From Cyclina sinensis (taxonomy: Eukaryota > Mollusca > Bivalvia > Venerida > Veneridae), in assembly GCA_012932295.1 (NCBI GenBank), contig JAAONU010000019.1:19353908-19417907 (forward strand): a DNA stretch of 64,000 bases. The letters run 5' to 3'. Positions within the stretch are counted from its first letter, which is position 1. The number at the start of each line of letters is the position of its first letter. Positions 26,001 through 35,677 of the stretch are shown one piece after another. The position numbers were made by a program, and so were the translations under genes. The notes beneath the pieces were generated by a model that was not told where the DNA came from, did not search any database, and saw only the letters and a program-made list of their open reading frames with translations.

Positions 26001-29000
26001 TAAATAAGGGCTGTTTTTCTTTTATGCCTGGTGACATAGTATACCTAACGTTACCCAAATGTTTACTTGTCAGAGTTTCAACTGAGGCCAACAATCAACA
26101 AACAAAACGGGTACCGAAAGCTGTACATCATTGCTATGCTTGTTGATCATATTTCACAATACAGTGCATGAATTGGAAACCATTCGCCACTGAAATTCTT
26201 TGGCAGATCGCCTAGACATCCTGCTAGCCCATCATACCAGTAAATACCTTTATCATAAAGCACAACTGCACAGTAATGGCCGGAACGGTGCATTGTTACT
26301 CCAGCTAATTTGAAAATGTTTCCATAAACAGCTATCTGTTTTGAACCTAATATGTCGTCAATCGTAATATTAGAATTTAAGTTGTGCTCGTAAACCCTTA
26401 TTATTAGCACAGGACTTGACTTGGTGATTAATCGTTGTATTCTTCTAGTACCACTGCACTGTTTACTTGGCCTAAGAAAACAAGAAAACATTTGATACAA
26501 TAAATATATATTTTTCATTGTTCAGGTTCTCTGAGTCTAAATTCATCATACCGTTAATTGTATCAGAAAAAAAGTTAAAGTGTTGTTAAAATTAAATACC
26601 TATTTTTAAAAAGAAGTATTTTGCTGAACCGTTTGAGCAAAAAAACGTTCACGTCCACTTCAGGCATAATTATGAAGTATCTGTCAATTTTTGAGAAAGT
26701 TTTGCTTGTCTGTCCGTCCGTTTCGACGGATCTAACAGTAAACGATGTTCATTGTTTTACAACGCTTTAAGATGTTCTTCATGTTTAGAAAGTGTAAATG
26801 GCGTCAAGTATATACTTACTCATTTTCATCATTAGCATTACACAATTCCTCTTCAAACAACCATTTCTCAACCAGTTCTTGAACATTATCTACACGTGCT
26901 GAAATACTGAAAAGGCTGGGATGGTTATCACAGAGCGTTCATTGTTCATAAGACAGGAAAATGAAGTTGATATTAATGTATACGAAATAAGTAAATGATT
27001 CTAATCTCTATGTTTTCAGAAACGTTGCTACACAATAAGTTACTAGAAGGTTTTATTTGATCTACTTTACAACTATATCTACATTCTTTCTTACTTCTGC
27101 AAGTCTAATATATTAGCTGGCCGGTTTGTTTGGAGTTTTAGGCCATATGTTACATGTTTGTTTAAACCGGAACTGTTTGTCAAACTCCTGGTCAGTCGAC
27201 GTGTTAAAATTTTTCCAATCTTCTTCGTGTTGATACTGTACTTATCCCGCAAGATCTGCAATAGATCTCTGGTGAGTGACAAATTGACATTTGACTAAAT
27301 GTCGAAGTTATTAGTCACGTAGAATTAACGATCATGTCGGTTACTGAAACGGCGACCAATAGATAACTACTTTATTAGTTAGCATGCATAAAGCATGCTT
27401 GATATAAAAATTCCAGGAATAGTTACCTGACTGTAAATCCCACACAATCTTTAGATTCAATGCCTGGATGATTACAGTTCGAGTTCTGGCATTTGGATAC
27501 AGTTTTAGATTTCCACTCCCTATTCAACACATTCATTATGAAGTCAAACTCGTCTCCAAACAAGTCTTTTGTCTTCCTCGAGTTAGATGATTAAGAATGC
27601 AGAGCTGGATGTAGAGCTGCGACCGTGCTATGCAATGATATAAGATTGCAGAGCTACATGTAGAGCTGCGACCGTGCTATGCAATGATATAAGATTGCAG
27701 AGCTACATGTAGAGCTGCGACCGTGCTATGCAATGATATAAGATTGCAGAGCTACATGTAGAGCTGCGACCGTGCTATGCAATGATATAAGATTGCAGAG
27801 CTGGATGTAGAGCTGCGACCCAGCTCTGCAATGATATAAGACTGCAGAGATGGATGTAGAGCTGCTAACAAGCTCTGCAATGATATAAGATTGCAGAGCT
27901 GGATGTAGAGCTGCGACCCAGCTCTGCAATGATATAAGATTGCAGAGCTAGTTGTAGATCTACGACCAAGCTATACAATGATATAAGATTGCAGAGCTAT
28001 ATGTAGATCTACGACCCAGCTCTGCAATGATATAAGACTGCAGAGATGGATGTAGAGCTGCTAAAAAGCTCTGCAATGATATAAGATTGCAGAGCTGGAT
28101 GTAGAGCTGCGACCCAGCTCTGCAATGATATAAGATTGCAGAGCTAGTTGTAGATCTACGACCAAGCTATACAATGATATAAGATTGCAGAGCTATATGT
28201 AGATATGCGACCCAGCTATGCAATGATTTGCAGAGCTGGATGTAGAGCTGCGACCCAGGTCTGCAATGATATAAGATTGCAGAGCTACATGTAGATCTAC
28301 GACCCAGGTCTGCAATGATATAAGATTGCAGAGCTGGATGTAGAGCTGCGACCCAGCTCTGCAATAATATAAGATTGCAGAGCTAATTGTAGAGCTGCGA
28401 CCCAGCTCTGCAATTATAAGATTGCAGAGCTGGATGTAAGTCTGCGACCCAGCTCTGCAATGATATAAGATTGCACAGCTAGATGTAGATCTACGACCGT
28501 GCTGTGCAAAGATATAAGATTGCAGAGCTGGATGTATAGCTCCGACCCAGCTCTGCAATGATATAAGATTGCAGAGCTGGATGTAGAGCTGCGACCCAGC
28601 TCTGCAATGATATAAGATCGCAGAGCTGGATGTATAGCTTCGACCCAGCTCTGCAATGATATAAGATCGCAGAGCTAGATGTAGAGCTGCGATCTATGTG
28701 CCAACTTCACGTTCATAAGGAAATTTCAAAACTTTGTTCACTTCTGCAATCACAAGTCCCACCACATGTGCAGGAAAATAAGTTTTGCGACTGCTCATGG
28801 TTGTGGGCCAATAAATTCTACTGCTTTATTTGATGGTCATTGTCTTCAAGGCCATTTCGACCGATTATGATCTGTCATTTCAGTATTTGAAATAAATACT
28901 ATCGTTCAGATCGCTGAAACTGTTGAAATGTCATAGTTCAGATCTAGAGAAAAAAAATGAAATCAATGGTTCTCTTTGACGAAAAGTTTACCTCCCAATG

Positions 29001-32000
29001 CTTTTGTTTTACTGGAGAGGTACGCATCCTCATCGGCAGAGTTTACCTCAACCAGCATAGCTTTGAAGATCTTGCATGACTCCTACAAAATGAAAAGAAA
29101 AAAATGTTAGTACATGTAAACCAAACTAGGTAGACCATCAAAATACAAGTAAGTCATATTACAACTGTAGCAACGCTATATGTCGCAACGCCGCTATATG
29201 TCGCAACTAACGCTAAATGTCGCAACGCTGACGCTATATGTCGCAATCAACGCTATATGTCGCAATCGCCTACCGCTAAATGTCGCAACGTTGCCGCTAT
29301 ATGTCGCACAAAAATCGATTGCCGCTAAATGTCGCAACCCCTTGACGCTAAATGTCGCACTTGGTAGGAAAGTAACAGATGGAACTGAAACAAAAAGTAA
29401 GTGTTAAAACATTTAAAGTTTATACCATTTACACATGAAAACATATCCTAGTAAGCAAACAAAAGTTGTATTTTGCGGTCTATGGCAAAAACCTTGTATG
29501 GCCATAGAAACGGTTTTTGATAAAAGGGATGGATTTGGTTCTCAACCACGGACCAGGTGTGAGATCAAACTTTCTCTTTGAGGATGTCTTTCTCACAAAA
29601 TGCATCAACAAAAACATTTGGATATACATGTATATTTGTTATATTATTTGACATAACTGAGCAAACCGCTTGTTAATGCTAAGGGGGAACTATATCTTAA
29701 TATATATTTTATATTATACCTGTTCATAATCTGACTAGATAGGCTTTACTACATGTAAGTATTAAATAATACCCAATTGATCTGTTGATCGATATTCGTA
29801 ACTATGCGGTGTATGATTTAGGTTTATGACAGAATTGTTATACTTTCATAACTTTTTATATTTATCTCAATATTTCTTTGGGAACATTAATGAATCAATA
29901 TACTATGGAATTGCCAAATGTTGACTGCCTACTGCTTACTGTCAACTGCTTACTGTCAACTGCTTACGGCTTACTACTTATTATTCACTGCTTATAGCAT
30001 TAAAATAAAAATGGACGACCTATTACAACTATATTGGTCAAAAAATTATTCAGCTGCCGAAATAGTTGCCGTTCTGGAGGTCAAACACAATATAGTGCAG
30101 TGGTATATAGGCCACTTCCAACAGCCTTGCTGTTGGGTAAGCCCTTTAGCGATGTGGTTGAGGTGTCCGCCTACGGACCAAGAGGTCTGTTGTTCAAAAC
30201 CCGGTTGGACCCTTGATATTTTTCTGCCTCCTAATTTACTTTAATGGTGTCAGAAGTGTTTGACGGACTCATGCGGTAAGCAGGGAGTGTCATTCAGGAG
30301 AGCTGGCTAGCTCTGAAAAGTAAAGAGGGGAGGAGTGTAGTGGTTGTAGGTATATAGGCCACTTCCATCAGCCTTGCTGTTAGATTAACCCTTTAATGAC
30401 GTGGTTGAGGTGTCCGTCTACGGACCAAGAGGTCTGTGGTTCAAAACCCGGTTGGACCCTTGGTATTTTTCTGCCTCCTAATTTACTTTAATAGTTTACA
30501 GGTACATATATATTCTTAGAACAACATTTAAAGGAATTCACTGATAAATTAATAAATGCATGGACTATAACATGGAATTCCATAAACGACAGCCAACTGT
30601 TGACTGCTTACTGTCTACTTCTGACTAACTACTGCCTACTGTTAACTGCCTACTGCTTACTGTCAACTGCTTACTGTCAACTGCTTACTGTCAATTGCCT
30701 ATTGTCAACTGCTTACGGCTTACTGCTTATTATTCACTGCTTATAGCATTAAATGTACCAAAACCTAAATAATTATGCGTGTCTGTGCAATAAATCGTTG
30801 ACAACTCGGTCGGAATCCTTTGGCTGATACATTGCAAATAAATACGCGCAACGCACGGTAGGCAGTAAGCAATAGTGTAAGTAGCGCGCAGTAAGCAGTC
30901 AACAGTTGGCTGTCGTTTATGGAATTCCATAATATACTGTATTATATTCAAACATTTCCAATCGATCTTCGTAATGCACAATCACTATACATGAAAACTT
31001 GAACGTAGCTTTGTTTTATCCAAAAATCTTTAAAAGGCCCTTTTGAATATAAATACATGTATATATTTAACTCATTTGAACTTAAAATGATAACACACAA
31101 ACTGCACTAAAACTCTAGTGCCATATCATGTTTTATGTAGTTTTACGGTTACACTAGTCGTTTATGAATATTATTGTTCACTTAATCATTACAGTATCAA
31201 TTAGCATTATTTGATTTCAATATACTTGTTCTTGTTGGAAAATATGGATTAAAATGATTTGCACAAACTTGAGTTTATTTTTTTGATTTGACTTTGTAAT
31301 CATGGTACCTTACCACATTATTAACTGTATAACAGTAACGTGTATTTTATTTCTTGCGGTGCCTTGTGCCGCCGCATTGCGGCCTTGCCGCATAAACTGG
31401 TTCAAAGTCGTTTATGCGGTGATTTTCTCCGCATTAAAGAAATACTTTTTATGCGGCACAAAGGTACCCTGTCACCGCATAAAAACAATTAAAATGTTTA
31501 AGACTTTTTTGTATTAGTGACGGGGTGTTTTTTGACGTTAAAAAAATAAAATAAAAATATAAAAAAAACCATTTATCTCCTGCTAAGGTGATGTAAATGT
31601 GCAACGTGTTTATGTGTCAATCAAAATTGAATCGGCGTATGACATATTTTTTACCATTTATTGGACTGAAGGACATTTATGATCATTCGTAACGTCATTT
31701 TAAACATTTTTAAGAGATAATTGTTAATTATAGGCCACGCAAGTTTGCTCGGTTGTGTACTAAATTTTTATTATGTCGTGAAATTGATTTCGCTAAATCG
31801 TGAAAATTTGCCGCCGCATTTGTCGGAACAGGCGCGCAGGTTTTAGAGGCATATCTAGGCATACCAGTAACTCGATTTTGTAAATGAAAGAAAATTATAA
31901 AATAAGATTCTTTTACTTTAATGTGTTAGAACCGTTCTACGGTAGTCTAAAATGGAATCCCTGTTTAAGGGATAAATTATTATCGAAAGTTGTTGAAATA

Positions 32001-34522
32001 TTAATACTTTACTTTGTTTGGCTTGAAAATATATAAACTCAGGTTCAACCTCTTTATGTGGCAAAAAGGCACTGTTGCGCCGCATAAAAGCAATTTTCGC
32101 GTTATGCACAGCGCCTAGCCGCATAAACGTGTTCACCACTATTATGCGAGGAAAATCACCGCATCAATGACTTTGAACCCGTTTATGCGGCAGGGCTTCT
32201 ATGCGGCGTCATAGTGCCTTTATTCGGCTGCGAAGCATCCAAGTCTTATATGATTTTATATAACACACATGATTTACTGCGGCACTACACGATTTATTTT
32301 GCGAGTTCCCAATAAAACCACAAGTAAATAAAAAATGTCTCGTACATAATTTTAACACTTTGGGGCACATTTTAAATTTCTCGCATTGTTGCAAGACATT
32401 TTTATTTTTCATATTTGTCAAATGAAAAGAAAGTATTTTCTCATGTCCGTAAACATCCAATGGAGTGGACGATTTCAGATTTTCATGTATAGGGGGTAGG
32501 TAATCGAGACTAAATATCATGGAACTAGACAATAAAGTTCAAGAAATGATAACGCATAGAATCTTGTTACCTGACCTGTCTGGATCTAAAGGGGCACTGT
32601 TTTGTATTGGACAAACACGCAAAATGTGTTACATTCTCATAATACAAAATGTATATCTGAAACTATCCGTCTAATTTTTTTGCCTTAAAACTAGAAAACA
32701 AGTTCGTTATGAAGAAATGTATATTTTTTATATTTAACGCATTAAAGTTTTTGATCAGACCCGTTACAATCAAATAAACCGTGTGATAAGGAAATATTTT
32801 ACTATTATAATTATACTATAGTAACGATTCCCCTTTAACCCAGTAAAATGTTAAGATCAGATTGTAATTTATAACTTCGTGGTGTAACATAGTAATACAT
32901 TTTTTTTTGTTTTTTACATGCTGTTAAGCAATTTGGTAAAACTCAACAGCTGCCTTTTAAATAACAGTTTTTCATGCCTTTCCATCAAACAATTGTTTCG
33001 CAGCCATTTTACGCTTGTATAATTATATATATTATATTAAAGTATCACGTTTCTGTTATACCTAGTTGATGTTATTGTGACGTGTGTGCTTTTCATTGGT
33101 CAGAAAAACTGTTTGTGGTGCTAAGGACAATGCTTCAAATAGACCGACGGTGCGGAATGCCTGGGTTACACACAAGTTGTTTGAAATTTGTTCAAATTCG
33201 CATAATAAATGATAAAGTTATGGAGCGGACAAGAATTTGACCTTCAAGTGTGACCTTGACCTTGACGCGGTAGGGACCTTGATGCTGCATGGGACACAAT
33301 ATCTAATGCCGGTGAACATTTGTGTGAAGTTTGATCAAATTAGCATAATAAATGAAAAAGTTATGGAGCGGACACGAATTTAACCTTTGACCTTCAGGTG
33401 TCCCGCTACCAACTATTTTGATGTTTGTTGTCCGTTCCACTGTATTAAATAGTAATAAGACACATCACGCAGTAACGATATGAATTCACGCGGCTTATAT
33501 TTAATTTCATTTTGTTACCGATATAACCTCTGTTAATGCGATATATGTATTTGTGAAAGGAAATTTTGTTACAAATATAAATGGAAACCAATCGGTCAAT
33601 GTGCCTGATCTGATTTGACTTTTCCACCAAGTGCGACATTTAGCGTCAAGGGGTTGCGACATTTAGCGGCAATCGATTTTTGTGCGACATATAGCGGCAA
33701 CGTTGCGACATTTAGCGGTAGGCGATTGCGACATATAGCGTTGATTGCGACATATAGCGTCAGCGTTGCGACATTTAGCGTTAGTTGCGACATATAGCGG
33801 CGTTGCGACATATAGCGTTGCTACAACAACAGTAAGGATAACATTTATGTACATACGAAAGCCCCTATCCATGTCTCCTCGCCGTGGCTGAAAAAGTAGC
33901 AGGTGTCATGATGACTTTCAAATCCGTCGGGACAGTCGGTTCCGGAAATTCCTGTGTAAAATAAAAAACACGAGTGGTGTACCTCAATCAAGAACATTAC
34001 TAAACTGTGAAAGCTCATGATAGGGCTATATTACTTCCATCACTGTTAATGCTGGTACATGATGGCTATTTACCCCCTTGACCAATTAGAAACATGACTT
34101 GTCTCGAATATAATTCATTGTCATTATTCATTCTCTTACTTCCTTAAGGTTTAATATTAGGAAAGCGACAAATCTACTTGGTGAACATCCTAAGCTTCAG
34201 TTACAATAGCTTTACACAGTTAGTGTTGGTCTTGTAAATAGTGTATGCGACTTCGAGTCCATTTTCAAAACATTTGCCATATCTATGCTCCCGCGCATGC
34301 GCTGCAGAGAAGTACTAATAGGAAATACTTATTCTCGTGTTGACTTTCAACAGACGTAGAAAAGAACTTAAATTTGGTAAATAACAGACAATAATGTGCT
34401 TTATTTTGTGACTGTCACATTATACACGATAATCTCTCACTTAACCCCCAAGTTTCATGACAGAATGAGAAATTCTTACCTTTAAGAAACAAGGTAATAA
34501 AACAAGCTAATATATAAAACAT
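20005..34522 (-). CDS. Secreted C-type lectin CTL-2, 4 exons, 150 aa
   Basis: Exons are 34480-34522 (signal peptide [14 protein letters not shown]), 33857-33951, 28992-29082 and 20005-20228. Exon phases 1, 0, 1 and the total of 453 bp are the same as CTL-1, so the two are paralogues. The six CTLD cysteines are present (TDCPDGF, DTCYFF, ESCKIF, RENC, AEC, YICE). At the sugar-specificity position (114-116) it has EPD instead of EPN. WND is replaced by WAD. Sugar preference should therefore differ from CTL-1. The stop overlaps a donor-like ACA/GTAAGT, as in CTL-1. Intron 1 is 528 bp, but introns 2 and 3 are 4,774 and 8,763 bp because each contains one large transposable element. All splice sites remain intact, so the gene is probably still functional. 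Confidence 0.88.
20400..24070 (+). repeat. FB2 left arm, 49-bp satellite, about 74 copies
   Basis: The monomer is TCTGCAATCTTATATCATTG, then CAGAGCTGGGTCGCAGC, then TCTACATCCAGC. CCAGCTCTGCAAT and ATTGCAGAGCTGG form a 13-bp stem around an 8-base loop within each unit. Shortened variants (lacking TATC, or with AATTACAGACCTACATCC) recur at intervals, indicating higher-order units. All open frames here are repeat translations. Confidence 0.97.
24075..24560 (-). repeat. 130-150 bp tandem repeat inside FB2
   Basis: Three degenerate units contain 'tttgttatttt', 'aacatgaaac' or 'acttgaaacttcataggt', 'tagatctca' and 'agaatgataactctgc'. The reverse complement matches the tandem units at 55720-56340. 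Confidence 0.75.
24560..26146. other. FB2 interior without recognised gene
   Basis: AT-rich. Short ORFs at 24728-24949 (plus), 25556-25937 (minus) and 25765-25992 (plus) show no family signature. A G-rich patch (GGGGGGGATGGGGCG) lies at 25697-25711. Confidence 0.4.
26147..27576 (-). pseudogene. Ubiquitin-specific-protease-like (C19) gene, 3' part only, three exons
   Basis: Minus-strand exons are 27427 to about 27576, 26820-26906, and 26147-26471 ending in a stop. The two internal junctions have GT-AG and consistent phases. Seen in order: [14 protein letters not shown] (resembling the QDAxEFL region), a zinc-ribbon-like [11 protein letters not shown]...C with a later [16 protein letters not shown] (like the LxxxLxRF strand), and [18 protein letters not shown] then YWYDGL. 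The catalytic His (GHY) and an Asp are present. The N-terminal Cys box would lie upstream, but the satellite arm begins within about 20 bp of the first visible exon. An in-frame TAA precedes that exon and its 3' splice site is weak. This is most simply a host gene fragment, with introns, captured by FB2. A functional element-encoded protein is the alternative. Confidence 0.65.
27596..28705 (-). repeat. FB2 right arm, inverted 49-bp satellite, about 22 copies
   Basis: Same monomer inverted (GCAGAGCTGGATGTAGAGCT, GCGACCCAGCTCTGCAATG, ATATAAGATT). Near 27605-27790 almost identical units with GACCGTGCTATGCAATGAT repeat back to back. A block of about 194 bp (four monomers) at 27838-28031 is repeated at 28032 onward with very few changes, showing recent higher-order amplification. 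Confidence 0.95.
29166..29365 (+). repeat. Left terminal inverted repeat, nine GCTAWATGTCGCA motifs
   Basis: Motifs alternate GCTATATGTCGCA and GCTAAATGTCGCA with 5-15 bp spacers (CGCAACGCTGA and similar). Probably subterminal protein-binding sites, by analogy with other cut-and-paste elements. The ORF through it is not a gene. Confidence 0.9.
29903..30003 (+). repeat. TGACTGCCTACTGCTTACTG degenerate repeat, half copy
   Basis: Starts TATGGAATTGCCAAATGTTG and ends TTATTCACTGCTTATAGC. It matches the left part of the palindromic element at 30573-30929. Confidence 0.7.
30010..30098 (+). pseudogene. Fragment resembling the N-terminal helix-turn-helix of an integrase-type transposase
   Basis: An ATG at about 30010 reads [20 protein letters not shown] then VLEVKHN. 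This resembles the LYFxxGYSxxEIxxFLxxxHG start of integrase-core proteins common in bivalve mobile elements. The frame runs straight into a SINE at about 30099, so at most 30 residues survive. It could be a remnant of an element-encoded protein. The match is short and weak. Confidence 0.3.
30099..30243 (+). mobile_element. tRNA-derived SINE, copy 1
   Basis: Reads TATATAGGCCACTTCCAACA, then AGCGATGTGGTTGAGGTGTC (A box) and TTGTTCAAAACCCGG (B box), ending CTGCCTCCTAATTTACTTTA. Confidence 0.7.
30344..30492 (+). mobile_element. tRNA-derived SINE, copy 2 in tandem
   Basis: A second copy of the same SINE with the better B box GTGGTTCAAAACCCGG, about 245 bp after copy 1. The two are direct repeats. 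Confidence 0.7.
30573..30929. mobile_element. MITE-like palindrome with 41-bp inverted ends
   Basis: Left end TGGAATTCCATAAACGACAG continues CCAACTGTTGACTGC. The right end is its exact complement. The interior repeats TACTGTCAACTGCT. Nested in the 4.66 kb element. Confidence 0.8.
31355..32220. mobile_element. Second nested palindromic element (GCCGCATAAA motifs)
   Basis: Left arm (31355-31500): TTGCCGCATAAACTGGTTCA, TTTATGCGGTGATTTTC, TTTTTATGCGGC. The right arm (32050-32220) carries the same blocks inverted (CCTGCCGCATAAACGGGTTC on the minus strand). The arms have diverged, so it is older than its host element. No ORF. Confidence 0.7.
33170..33410 (+). repeat. Dispersed repeat (TGACCTTGACCTTGAC type)
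   Basis: Two related half-units share 'aattcgcataataaatga', 'aagttatggagcggacaag' and 'tgaccttcaagtgtgacc'. This is a common bivalve repeat. Confidence 0.65.
33626..33825 (-). repeat. Right terminal inverted repeat
   Basis: Exact reverse complement of 29166-29365 as far as I can compare. Identity stops at ACCAAGTGCGAC on the inner side. Confidence 0.9.
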
Positions 34523-34529
34523 AATTCTG

Positions 34530-35677
34530 CGTTGCTTTTTATTTATATCGCAATTATCTCTAACTTGACCTAATCATGGCCAGAGATAACCCGTACATTA
34601 GTTTTCCTTATCTCTCAAAGTTTTAAAGACTGTGAAAATGATTCAATGTCCATTTGGAAAAAAAATGTTAGAATTAATTTCCTCTTATGTAAGAACCATA
34701 GTTTCTTTTTAAAGACCAACTGTATTCACAAGCACGCGCTCAAATTCTCTTCGACAAGACGTATAGTGTTATTTCATTTCTCCTTTTTTCTCTTGTTTTC
34801 TCCCTTTTTTCATTTCTTATACTTTTTTCTCTATATTTATAGCAGTTTCACATATCATTTGTCTTCATTGAATTATTTTATATAAAAGTAACACTGATTT
34901 ATTTTGTTTAAATGACCTCAACATTTATGATAATATTTAAATTTTAAAAATGACAAGACATATATAAACGCACAACTGAAGTTTCTTTCCTAATTTTGAG
35001 AACAAAGTCTATACAGTACCGCTCTGTCCCATGTCATCTTTATTAATAAGTATTATCAATTTCAATTTTAGATTTTAAGAATTGAATTACTTTAAGTATT
35101 ATCATTATGGCGACTGTTGGACAGGTGTGGCCCAAGAATTCCCCCCACCACCCCCCCAAAAAAAACAAAAAAAAAACAAACATTTATTTAATCAAGAAAA
35201 AATGAGAAACAAGAAAAAAAAACATTATGTTTGTTTTTACCGATCATTATCCCTCCCTGTTTACAAACTAATTCAAACACATTCTGACTTTCCTGTCACG
35301 TTTATTGTTTGTTTGTCTCAGCCGTTTATTTACGATGGAAATGCTCAGCGGATGGATATTATGACGTGCTGGTTTATTCTGTGTATCTGAAATTAACACA
35401 GTCGTTGAGCATGAGTACCGCAAAACACACGTATTTTACAGTGTTATATTGATCTATCGACCTTGACACTCATGCCTTGTTTGATAGTATACAGGGCAAG
35501 GTTGTAGAACACTAACGTATTGGATTTTAGTCACGTTCTGTTAACCTTCACCGTTTATCTTACGTTGGGACACATAAATTACTAGATTTGTTTATCTTTG
35601 ACATATAGGTTATATATACACAAATGCATCAAGGACGAATTCATTATTCACTCTAAGACAGTGCCTGAAATTCAAAA
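34530..35677. other. Intergenic region between CTL-2 and the MIF-like gene
   Basis: The two genes diverge from here. AT-rich with poly-T/C and poly-A runs (34780-34830, 35140-35230). No clear promoter element could be assigned to either gene. Confidence 0.4.

Larger units (their letters stand above)
20382..28717. mobile_element. Foldback element FB2, 8.3 kb, with captured protease fragment
   Basis: Terminal inverted sequences are TATGAACGTGAAGTTGGCAC at 20382 and its exact complement ending at 28717, continuing through ATAGATCGCAGCTCTACAT on both sides. Inside are inverted arms of a 49-bp satellite, about 3.7 kb left and 1.1 kb right. A unique interior of about 3.5 kb (24070-27595) includes spliced C19-protease-like exons. 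The whole element lies in CTL-2 intron 3; removing it leaves about 427 bp, close to the 414-bp intron 3 of CTL-1. No exact target-site duplication was found (flanks GATTGAAAT and AAGGAAATT). The terminal GTGAAGTTGGCA...GATC is shared with FB1. Confidence 0.85.
29161..33830. mobile_element. 4.66 kb DNA element with perfect 200-bp terminal inverted repeats
   Basis: The element is 29166-33825, flanked by ACAAC at 29161-29165 and 33826-33830 (5-bp duplication). The termini start TGTAGCAACGCTATATGTCG. The 200-bp inverted repeats (29166-29365 and 33626-33825) appear identical, implying recent mobility. Each contains nine spaced copies of GCTAWATGTCGCA. It occupies nearly all of CTL-2 intron 2. No complete transposase is visible inside; the interior is a mosaic of smaller nested elements. 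The superfamily is not assigned. Confidence 0.88.

Noticed and set aside
27600..28710. CRISPR-like array of 49-bp units
   Set aside because: Units are contiguous and diverged with no unique spacers, and the genome is eukaryotic.
20373..28726. Target-site duplication for FB2
   Set aside because: Flanks GATTGAAAT and AAGGAAATT share only partial similarity; not accepted as a duplication.
29180..29407. 75-codon ORF with [20 protein letters not shown]
   Set aside because: It is the terminal inverted repeat read through; the identical ORF appears inverted at 33596-33811.
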